A stretch of DNA of 7,668 nucleotides from Gammaproteobacteria bacterium (GTDB lineage Bacteria; Pseudomonadota; Gammaproteobacteria; UBA9214), in assembly GCA_030632175.1 (NCBI GenBank), contig DAOVVG010000110.1:1-7668 (forward strand). The letters run 5' to 3'. Positions 1 to 6,800 of the stretch are shown here, piece after piece (the first letter of the stretch is position 1; each line of letters opens with the position of its first letter). The notes under the pieces are model-generated. The model was not told the DNA's origin. It saw nothing but the letters and a program-made list of their open reading frames with translations, and made no database searches. Position numbers and translations under genes: made by a program.

Positions 1-533
1 ATCACGGCATCCAGATTCATCTCGTCGCAGAATTCCATGAATTCTTCGCGCAGCGTTGAGATCTGTGTTTTCGCCGGAATTTCGACATTCATGTGTACGG
101 AAAACATAACGGTACCGGAGTGCGGGGCCGGATAACTCGAGGTGATCATTTCCTGGATATTGATGTGTCGCTGCGAGAAGAATTTTGCCAGGTTGTGAAC
201 AATACCTGGCTGGTCCAGTGCCACTACGTCGACCCCATAGGGCAGCATGTCCTCGCTGGCTTCCCTGTCTGCAGTGCGCCGGGACGAAATCGTCAGCCCG
301 AGCCGGTTTTCCAGCCCGGCAATCTGGTCTTCCAGCTTGGCGATGTTGTTCCAGTTGCCGCTAACCTGCAGCAGCAGGGCAAAATCACCGCCGAGTACCG
401 CCATGCGGCTGTCAAGTATCATGCAGCCGCTATCCAGTACGGCGCGTGATAATTCATCAATAATCCCGGGTCTATCGCTACCCAGTGCGGAAAGCACCAG
501 CTGGTTATTCTTTGAAGCCGTAGTTCCGTTCAT
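1..533 (-). CDS. gcvR: GcvR-type ACT-domain regulator (glycine cleavage system repressor family), 3' end cut by window
   Basis: On the reverse strand an open frame of 177 codons runs to the window edge without a stop. It holds two ACT domains: residues about 11-85, with S19-D20-R21-P22-G23-I24 and the LDSRMAVLGGDFALLLQVSG stretch, and about 98-177, with LDQPGIVHNLAKFF and INIQEM. The first domain closely matches E. coli GcvR (ALGADRPGI, DSRLAMLG). In E. coli GcvR works with GcvA to repress the gcvTHP glycine cleavage operon; outside enterics the role is less certain. E. coli GcvR is about 190 aa, so only a few residues are missing. I chose the ATG at 533 because it gives the E. coli N-terminal length. 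An in-frame ATG at 596 would add 21 residues, and neither start has a strong ribosome binding site. The gene is divergent from dapA, as in related genomes. Family assignment is firm; regulatory function is inferred. Confidence 0.88.
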   Translation of the reverse strand, partial: MNGTTASKNNQLVLSALGSDRPGIIDELSRAVLDSGCMILDSRMAVLGGDFALLLQVSGNWNNIAKLEDQIAGLENRLGLTISSRRTADREASEDMLPYGVDVVALDQPGIVHNLAKFFSQRHINIQEMITSSYPAPHSGTVMFSVHMNVEIPAKTQISTLREEFMEFCDEMNLDAV

Positions 534-641
534 GAATCCGTATTTCCAGTGGTCGGTAATCGCCGTGGGTAGCTGCGCGTTCAAGTTTACCACCATTGCT
601 GTCTTGTAGGGTTGAAATGCCTCTTTTCGTTGCGGATTGCC

Positions 642-670
642 TTGTCAGTCAGGGGTGGCGTCAGTACCAT
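642..670 (+). promoter_or_regulatory. Probable sigma70 promoter of dapA
   Basis: TTGTCA at 642-647 matches the -35 consensus at 5 of 6 positions. After a 17-base spacer, TACCAT at 665-670 matches the -10 consensus at 4 of 6. Transcription would start near 677, giving a leader of about 26 bases that contains the GGAG at 690-693. It is the best promoter-like pair I saw in the gap between gcvR and dapA. Predicted by eye from motif and spacing only. Confidence 0.5.
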
Positions 671-702
671 GTCGGTCTTTACAAGGCCCGGAGATCTCGG
701 TG

Positions 703-1581
703 ATGTTTCAAGGCAGTTTGGTAGCGCTGGTGACCCCGATGCGGGAGGATGGCGCTATAGATGAAAGCGCCATGCAGCGCCTGATCGATTTTCATGTCGA
801 ACAGCATTCCGATGCCCTGGTTGCAGTGGGAACCACCGGTGAATCCGCCACCCTCAACGAGAAAGAACATTGTCACCTGCTGCGTCGCACCGTGGAAATG
901 GCGGCCGGACGGATCCCGGTGATTGCCGGCACCGGCGCGAACTCCACCCGGGAAGCAATCGATCTTACCCGCTGTGCAATGGACGCCGGGGTTGATGCCT
1001 GTCTGCTGGTGACGCCGTACTACAACAAGCCGACCCAGGAGGGGTTGTACCAGCACCACAAGGCAGTGGCCGAGGCGGTGCCGGTTCCACAGATTCTGTA
1101 TAATGTGCCCGGGCGTACCGCGGTTGACATGCTGCATGAGACCGTGGAACGGCTTGCACCCATCGACAATATTATTGGTATCAAGGAAGCCACCGGCGAT
1201 ATGGAACGCGCCCGTCGGCTGATTGAATGTTGTGGGGATCAGCTGGATATTTACAGTGGTGACGATGCCACGGCCATGGAGCTGATGTTACTGGGCGGGA
1301 AGGGTAATATTTCAGTGACCGCCAACGTGGCGCCGCAAGCCATGCACGATATGTGCGCCGCGGCGCTGGCAGGTGACAGGGAAACCGCCAGCGCAATCAA
1401 TGCGCCTCTGGAAAGTCTGCACCATTGTCTGTTCGTGGAGTCTAACCCGATCCCGGTCAAGTGGGCGTTGTATGAAATGGGTTTGATCCCTGCGGGCATA
1501 CGTCTGCCGATGACAACCCTGTCCAGTGAACACCATGAAACAGTCCGGCAGGCGCTTCGGCAGGCCGGCCTCATTGAATAG
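703..1581 (+). CDS. dapA: 4-hydroxy-tetrahydrodipicolinate synthase (DHDPS)
   Basis: Condenses pyruvate with aspartate-semialdehyde, the first committed step of the diaminopimelate/lysine branch, in the cytoplasm; the family is usually a homotetrameric TIM barrel. The protein is 292 aa, exactly the E. coli length. All catalytic residues sit at E. coli numbering: Schiff-base lysine K161 (GIKEATG), proton-relay T44, Y107 and Y133, and R138, which binds the aspartate-semialdehyde carboxylate. The motifs VGTTGESATL, IAGTGAN, TPYYNKP and ILYNVPGRT are intact. At the lysine allosteric site A49, H56, N80, E84 and Y106 are kept, but E. coli H53 is E53 here. The start at 703 is preferred over an in-frame ATG at 637 because GGAG lies at 690-693, 9 bases upstream, and MFQGSLVALVTPM aligns with E. 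coli MFTGSIVAIVTPM. It leads a probable two-gene operon with bamC. Confidence 0.97.
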   Translation: MFQGSLVALVTPMREDGAIDESAMQRLIDFHVEQHSDALVAVGTTGESATLNEKEHCHLLRRTVEMAAGRIPVIAGTGANSTREAIDLTRCAMDAGVDACLLVTPYYNKPTQEGLYQHHKAVAEAVPVPQILYNVPGRTAVDMLHETVERLAPIDNIIGIKEATGDMERARRLIECCGDQLDIYSGDDATAMELMLLGGKGNISVTANVAPQAMHDMCAAALAGDRETASAINAPLESLHHCLFVESNPIPVKWALYEMGLIPAGIRLPMTTLSSEHHETVRQALRQAGLIE

Positions 1582-1595
1582 TCAGGAACATACGT

Positions 1596-2717
1596 ATGCA
1601 ACAAAATAAATTCGACCGGTCTGTGCTTGTAGTGATCGCCGGTTCCCTGCTGTTATCTGCCTGTAGTTTTATGGACAAGGCGGCACCGGGTCGCAAGAAG
1701 GTAGACTACAAAAAGAGCGAGACCATCCAGTCGCTTGAGGTACCACCAGACCTGTCTTCGAACACCATCAATGACGCACCGTCTTCCATTGATGCAGCGG
1801 GTACCACCTATTCAGAATTTGGTGCAAGCCTGCCTGAAGGTGGTGGTTCTACCGTGCTGCCGGACCAGGGCAATATGCATGTGGAGCGTGATGGCAACCA
1901 GCAATGGCTGATAGTGCAGGGTGCGCCGGCGCAGGTCTGGCCGAATGTGAAGGAGTTTTGGCTGGAAGAAGGGTTTCTCATCAAGATGGAGGACCCGCGC
2001 GTCGGTATCCTCGAGACCGGCTGGGCGGAGAATCGCGCGGATATACCCGGTGGTCCTGTTCGCAATTTTCTTGGCAAGGTCCTTGACTCGGTTTATTCCT
2101 CAGCAACCCGGGACCAGTTCCGGGTCAGGCTGGAGCGGGGCATTGAGTCCGGAACCACTGAAATCTATCTTACCCACCGGGGCGTGGAGGAGGTCATTCA
2201 GGGTGGAGTAGAAGATGGTACCTCGGTATGGCAGCCACGCCCGACGGATCCTGAACTGGAAGCGGAGATGCTCAAGCGCCTGATGGTCTATCTGGGTGTC
2301 GAGGAACAGAAGGCGGAAGCCATGGTGGCCAGACAGAGCGGTCCCAAGGTACGCGCGCAGATGGTTAGCAATGACAGTGGCAGTATGCTGCTCGTTCACG
2401 AGGATTTCTCCCGCGCCTGGCGCCGTACCGGTGTAGCGCTTGACCGGGTCGGTTTTGCCGTGGAGGACAGGAATCGTTCCGAGGGTACCTATTTTGTTAC
2501 CTACAATGATCCGTTGGCTGATCAGAACAGTGAAGGTGTGTTGAGCAAGCTGGCATTCTGGTCTTCAGATGATGAGGAGGGGGGTACCCGTTACCGGATT
2601 GTGCTGCAGGCCAACGGACCGGCCACCCACATTATTGTCAACAATGCCGAGGGTGAGCGGGATACTTCCTCGACAGCAAAACGGATTCTTGCCTTGCTGG
2701 AAGAGCAGCTGCGCTAG
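1596..2717 (+). CDS. bamC: Outer membrane protein assembly factor BamC (NlpB-type lipoprotein)
   Basis: Accessory lipoprotein of the BAM complex, which folds beta-barrel proteins into the outer membrane. The N terminus is a lipoprotein signal: basic start, hydrophobic LVVIAGSLLL, then lipobox L20-S21-A22-C23. Ser follows the lipidated Cys, with no inner-membrane-retaining Asp, so outer-membrane sorting is expected. Residues 24-95 look largely unstructured and include YKKSETIQSLEVPPDLSS, resembling the BamC N-terminal lasso known to contact BamD. Two helix-grip-like domains follow, at about 96-235 and about 258-373, the second ending in RILALLEEQLR. At 373 aa it is somewhat longer than E. coli BamC (344 aa), partly from acidic or glycine-rich loops (EGGGS near 81-85, SDDEEGG near 324-330). 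AGGA at 1584-1587 lies 8 bases before the ATG. The start is 14 bases after the dapA stop, so co-transcription and translational linkage are likely. Confidence 0.93.
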   Translation: MQQNKFDRSVLVVIAGSLLLSACSFMDKAAPGRKKVDYKKSETIQSLEVPPDLSSNTINDAPSSIDAAGTTYSEFGASLPEGGGSTVLPDQGNMHVERDGNQQWLIVQGAPAQVWPNVKEFWLEEGFLIKMEDPRVGILETGWAENRADIPGGPVRNFLGKVLDSVYSSATRDQFRVRLERGIESGTTEIYLTHRGVEEVIQGGVEDGTSVWQPRPTDPELEAEMLKRLMVYLGVEEQKAEAMVARQSGPKVRAQMVSNDSGSMLLVHEDFSRAWRRTGVALDRVGFAVEDRNRSEGTYFVTYNDPLADQNSEGVLSKLAFWSSDDEEGGTRYRIVLQANGPATHIIVNNAEGERDTSSTAKRILALLEEQLR

Positions 2718-2742
2718 TGCGCCTGGCATCACGTGGTCGTCC

Positions 2743-2829
2743 GCAGGATAGGTAAAGGAGCGTACGCGACGTACCCGTCAAGACCAGTGCTCCGTGTCTG
2801 ACCGGTACGTTTTGCTTTACCTGTCCTGC
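2743..2829. repeat. 87-base imperfect palindrome, intergenic stem-loop of unknown function
   Basis: The outer arms GCAGGATAGGTAAAG (2743-2757) and CTTTACCTGTCCTGC (2815-2829) pair over 15 bp with one G-U wobble. Inner arms at 2769-2780 and 2799-2810 pair over 12 bp with one C-C mismatch (ACGTACC with GGTACGT). A further short pairing (GAC 2782-2784 with GTC 2796-2798, one bulged A) closes an apical loop near 2785-2795. The two stems are joined by an asymmetric internal loop of 11 and 4 bases. No T-run follows on either strand, so it is not a typical intrinsic terminator. It starts 25 bases after the bamC stop. It could be a degenerate palindromic repeat element, an RNA-processing or stability hairpin, or a structured leader. 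The structure is visible; the function is unknown. Confidence 0.75.
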
Positions 2830-2844
2830 AGCAGATTATTTAAT
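2816..2844 (+). promoter_or_regulatory. Probable sigma70 promoter of the metallo-hydrolase gene
   Basis: TTTACC at 2816-2821 (4 of 6 to the -35 consensus) and TTTAAT at 2839-2844 (5 of 6 to the -10) are separated by 17 bases. A start near 2851 would give a leader of about 34 bases ending in the strong AAGGAG at 2873-2878. The -35 box lies inside the right arm of the upstream palindrome, so structure formation or a bound protein there could affect promoter use. Motif-based prediction only. Confidence 0.4.
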
Positions 2845-2884
2845 AGCCACAAAGACAAGTATCTTTGAATTCAAGGAGTACCGG

Positions 2885-3646
2885 ATGCGTTTCGCATCGC
2901 TGGGTAGTGGCAGCCGGGGAAATGCCACGCTGGTAGAGGCGGGCACCGCCCTGGTGATGATTGATTGCGGTTTCTCCTGTCGTGAAACCGAGCGACGCAT
3001 GTCACAGCTGGGATGCGCTCCGTCCGACCTGTCTGCGATACTGGTCACGCACGAACACGGTGATCATGTACGCGGTGTGCCACCGCTGGCGCGCAAGTAC
3101 GATTTGCCGGTGTGGATGACACGCGGAACCCGGCGGGTGCTGCGTGACGACAACTTGCCCTGTGTGCACCACTTTGACGGACATTCCGGTTTCAGTATCG
3201 GGGCGCTTCATGTGCGTCCCTTTACTGTGCCGCACGATGCCTGTGAACCCTGTCAGTTTGCCTTTGAGCATGAACAGCTGCGCCTGGGCGTGTTGACGGA
3301 TACCGGCCGGATGACGCCGCATGTGCTTGACAGTCTGCACGGTTGTGACGCCCTGTTGCTGGAGTGCAATCATGACGTCGACATGCTGGCCGACGGACCT
3401 TACCCGGAGAATTTAAAGGCACGTGTCGGTGGGCCACTGGGACATCTCAGTAATGCCCAGGCCGGCAGTTTGCTGTCACAGCTTGATACCTCGCGTCTGC
3501 AGCACCTGGTTGCTGCCCATCTCAGCGACAAAAACAACCGTCCGGCACTGGCGCAGGCGGCACTGGCTGAAGCGCTGGCGTGCGAGCCCGACTGGGTCGG
3601 CATCGCAGACCAGGAAGAGGGGCTCGACTGGCGGACGATTGCCTGA
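2885..3646 (+). CDS. YycJ/WalJ-like MBL-fold metallo-hydrolase
   Basis: A 253-aa cytoplasmic metallo-beta-lactamase-fold protein with no signal peptide or membrane segment. Two-metal-site motifs are complete: T55-H56-E57-H58-G59-D60-H61 (motif II), H117 in VPHD (motif III), D139 in LTDTG (bridging Asp), and late histidines H187 (GHLSN) and H212 (AHLSDKNNRP). The N terminus MRFASLGSGSRGNATLV, the LECNHD segment (159-164), and the paired GHLSN and HLSxxNN motifs are typical of the YycJ/WalJ group rather than glyoxalase II or classical beta-lactamases. Some relatives have been described as DNA exonucleases linked to mismatch repair; whether this one acts on DNA, RNA or another phosphodiester is not shown. 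A strong AAGGAG lies 6 bases before the ATG and fixes the start. A homologue after bamC recurs in other gammaproteobacteria such as Pseudomonas, from memory. It appears to be a single-gene transcript, with a palindrome on each side. Confidence 0.9.
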   Translation: MRFASLGSGSRGNATLVEAGTALVMIDCGFSCRETERRMSQLGCAPSDLSAILVTHEHGDHVRGVPPLARKYDLPVWMTRGTRRVLRDDNLPCVHHFDGHSGFSIGALHVRPFTVPHDACEPCQFAFEHEQLRLGVLTDTGRMTPHVLDSLHGCDALLLECNHDVDMLADGPYPENLKARVGGPLGHLSNAQAGSLLSQLDTSRLQHLVAAHLSDKNNRPALAQAALAEALACEPDWVGIADQEEGLDWRTIA

Positions 3647-3661
3647 TCCTGTGCCGGTATT

Positions 3662-3723
3662 ATCGCGGACGAGATCCACTCCTGCCGTTTGTTTCACCTG
3701 TAGGAGCGGATCTCGTCCGCGAT
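3662..3723. repeat. REP/BIME-like pair of inverted GTAGGAG-type units
   Basis: Two 22-base arms (3662-3683 and 3702-3723) are inverted copies with one mismatch (A3678 opposite C3707), separated by an 18-base loop. The right unit reads TGTAGGAGCGGATCTCG and then TCCGCGAT. It resembles the GTAG-headed REP sequences scattered in gammaproteobacterial intergenic regions and mobilised by REP-associated tyrosine transposases (RAYTs). The right unit has its own mini-hairpin, GCGGA (3706-3710) with TCCGC (3716-3720) around a 5-base loop. The left unit is decayed: its head reads GCAGGAG and its mini-stem has one mismatch. It starts 15 bases after the metallo-hydrolase stop. It could protect the 3' end of that message or slow read-through into purL, but no T-run follows. 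REP identity is inferred from resemblance; multi-copy status cannot be seen here. Confidence 0.78.
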
Positions 3724-3761
3724 CAAACTCTCACAGATGCTGTCTTTCAAACAGTGATATT

Positions 3762-3790
3762 TTGTCTCCCGTAACCCCATCCAGTATCAT
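3762..3790 (+). promoter_or_regulatory. Probable sigma70 promoter of purL
   Basis: TTGTCT at 3762-3767 (4 of 6 to the -35 consensus) and TATCAT at 3785-3790 (5 of 6 to the -10) are separated by 17 bases. Transcription would begin near 3797, leaving a leader of about 30 bases with GGAG at 3818-3821. I saw no match to the E. coli PurR operator (ACGCAAACGTTTGCGT) around it, so PurR control is not supported. Motif-based prediction. Confidence 0.5.
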
Positions 3791-3826
3791 TCCCCGCTTC
3801 CCGTGGTTAGCCGTTTCGGAGTTCTG

Positions 3827-6800
3827 ATGTTGCACTTGCGTGGTTGTCCCGCACTCTCGAATTTTCGCCTGCAGAAATTACTGGCACAGGTACAGGAACA
3901 CGTGCCATCGCTGACCGGTATTCATGCAGAGTTCCTGCATATTGCCGAGCTTGATGAGGCACTGTCCCCGGACGAGCAGGGTGTGCTGGCGCAGTTGCTG
4001 AGTTACGGGCCGGAGACGCCTGCAGAAAAACCGTCCGGTTTTTCCTTCGTGGTGGTGCCGCGCCCCGGTACCATCTCGCCCTGGTCCAGCAAGGCCAGCG
4101 ATATCGTGCATAACTGCGGGTTGGAAAAAGTGCGTCGCGTTGAACGCGGTATTGTCTACACGTTTGAGGCGGGCGATAGCACAGGGCTTTCAGGAACACA
4201 GCGGCAGCAGGTGTTGCCATTGATCCATGACCGCATGACAGAAGCGGTACTGTTTAATATCAATGACACAGATGCGCTGTTCCGTCATGCCGTGCCGGCA
4301 CCCTGTGAGACGGTTGATGTGCTGGGTGGCGGGCGCGATGCGCTGGTTACCGCCAATGGCGAGTTCGGCCTGGCGTTATCCGCTGACGAGATTGATTACC
4401 TGGTAGAAAGTTTTACCGCGTTGGGCAGAAATCCTGTCGACGTGGAGCTGATGATGTTTGCGCAGGCAAACTCCGAGCACTGCCGCCACAAGATATTCAA
4501 TGCCAGCTGGGTCATTGACGGCGAGGCGCAGGACAGCAGCCTGTTTGACATGATTCGTGCCTCCTACAATGCCAGTCCGGACAATGTGCTGTCGGCCTAC
4601 AGCGATAATGCGGCCGTCACAAAAGGTTACCCGGTACAGCGCTTTTTTGCCGATACTGCATCGCATCGCTACACGCCGCATGCAGAAAACGCCCACCTTG
4701 TTATCAAGGTCGAGACTCATAATCATCCGACGGCGATTTCGCCGTTCCCCGGTGCCGCCACCGGTACCGGTGGTGAAATACGGGATGAGGGGGCTACCGG
4801 CCGTGGTGCGAAACCCAAGGCGGGTTTGTGTGGCTTTTCAGTTTCCAACCTGCGCATTCCTGATTTTCCCCAGCCGTGGGAGACTGATCATGGCAAACCA
4901 GCGCGTATTGCCTCTGCACTGGATATCATGCTGGACGGTCCGTTGGGTGCGGCGGCCTTCAGTAACGAGTTTGGTCGTCCCAACCTGTGCGGTTATTTCC
5001 GCACCTTTGAAGAACGGGTTCCCGGCAGTGAAGGTGACGAGCTGCGTGGTTATCACAAGCCCATCATGCTGGCGGGTGGTTGCGGCATGGTGCGTGATGA
5101 GCATGTGAACAAGCGCGAGATTCCGGCCGAAACGCCGATCGTGGTACTCGGCGGGCCGGCCATGTTAATCGGGCTGGGTGGCGGGGCAGCCTCTTCCATG
5201 TCCAGTGGCGCCAGTGCGGAAGATCTCGATTTTGCGTCGGTGCAACGCGGTAACCCGGAAATGGAACGGCGCGTACAGGAAGTCATCGATGCCTGCTGGG
5301 CACTGGGTGATGAAAACCCGATTGTTTCGATTCATGATGTCGGTGCCGGTGGCCTGTCCAACGCGGTTCCCGAAATTGTAAATGACTGTCAGCGTGGCGG
5401 GCGTTTTGAGCTGCGTACTATTCCCAATGATGATCCCGGTATGTCGCCGATGCAGGTCTGGTGCAATGAGTCACAGGAACGTTATGTGCTGGCGATTGAC
5501 CGGGCGCATCTGCCGGAATTTGAAGCGCTGTGTGAGCGTGAGCGCTGTCCCTGCGCGGTGATTGGTGTGGCGACCGAGCAGCAGCAGCTGGTGCTGGGCG
5601 ACAGTCATTTCGATAACTCCCCGATTGATTTGCCCATGAGCTTGCTACTGGGCAAGGCGCCGAAGATGGTGCGTGATGTCCGGCGAATGCCGGTGGTTAA
5701 CGAAGCATTCTCCACCGCCAATCTGGATATCAGTGAAGCCATCTACCGGGTATTGCGCTTGCCGGGCGTCGCCAACAAGACCTTTCTGATTACCATCGGT
5801 GACCGTTCGGTGACCGGCATGGTGACCCGGGACCAGATGGTAGGGCCCTGGCAGGTGCCGGTCGCGGATGTGGCGGTTACCGCCTCGGACTATGCGGGGT
5901 ATACCGGCGAGGCGATGGCCATGGGTGAACGTACGCCGGTTGCGCTGTTGCACGGACCGGCCTCCGGGCGCATGGCCGTGGGTGAGGCGCTGACCAATAT
6001 TGCTGCCAGTCATATTGAAGACATCGGCCGTATTGCATTGTCTGCCAACTGGATGGCGCCGGCCGGACACCCGGGCGAGGATGCCATTTTGTTTGATACC
6101 GTCAAGGCGGTGGGCAAGGAACTGTGTCCGGCACTGGGTATTGCGATTCCGGTGGGCAAGGACTCCATGTCCATGAAGAGTGTCTGGGGCGAGAGCGGTG
6201 AACAGGCCGTGACAGCACCGCTGTCGCTGGTTATTTCCGCGTTCGCACCGGTGGCCGATGTGCGTAAAACGCTTACCCCGCAATTGCGTACCGATCAGGG
6301 AGAGACCGACCTGGTGCTGATTGATCTTGGCGAGGGCAATAATCGTCTGGGCGGCTCTGCGCTGGCACAGGTGTACAAGCAGATTGGTTGCATTCCACCG
6401 GATCTCGATACCCCTGCTTTGTTACGCGGATTTTTCGCCGCTATACAGGAACTGAATGCTGCCGGTATTCTGCTTGCCTACCATGACCGCTCTGACGGCG
6501 GTCTGCTTGTCAGCGTCTGCGAGATGGCCTTTGCCGGTCATGCCGGTGTGACCCTGAATCTGGATAGCCCGGGTGCCGATGCTGCCACGCTGCTGTTCTC
6601 TGAAGAACTCGGTGCCGTGCTGCAGCTGCGCCGCCCGGATACCCCGTCAGTTCTGAATACCCTGAAAAAACATGGACTGGATGCCGTGACGCAGGTGATT
6701 GGTACGCTGAATACAGACGACCGTGTCGAGGTCACGGTTAACGGCCAGGCAGTGTTGTCTGAAACGCGTGTTGATTTGCAACGTGCCTGGTCCGAGACGA

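Noticed and set aside
93..609. Forward-strand open frames of about 120 codons opposite gcvR
   Set aside because: They are complementary-strand shadows of the conserved GcvR frame, with compositionally odd proteins and no recognisable domain.
637..702. Upstream ATG at 637 that would add 22 residues to DapA
   Set aside because: The added residues have no counterpart in E. coli DapA, the stretch overlaps the predicted promoter, and the ATG at 703 has a GGAG at good spacing and matches the family N terminus.
2743..2829. Intrinsic terminator for the dapA-bamC transcript
   Set aside because: The stem is long enough, but no run of T follows the right arm on the + strand or the left arm on the - strand.
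3724..3826. PurR operator upstream of purL
   Set aside because: No sequence resembling the 16-base E. coli PurR palindrome was found between the REP-like pair and the purL start.
5645..6283. Reverse-strand open frame of 212 codons inside purL
   Set aside because: It lies wholly opposite conserved PurL synthetase motifs. The His/Arg/Gly-rich translation is typical of antisense shadows in GC-rich genes.
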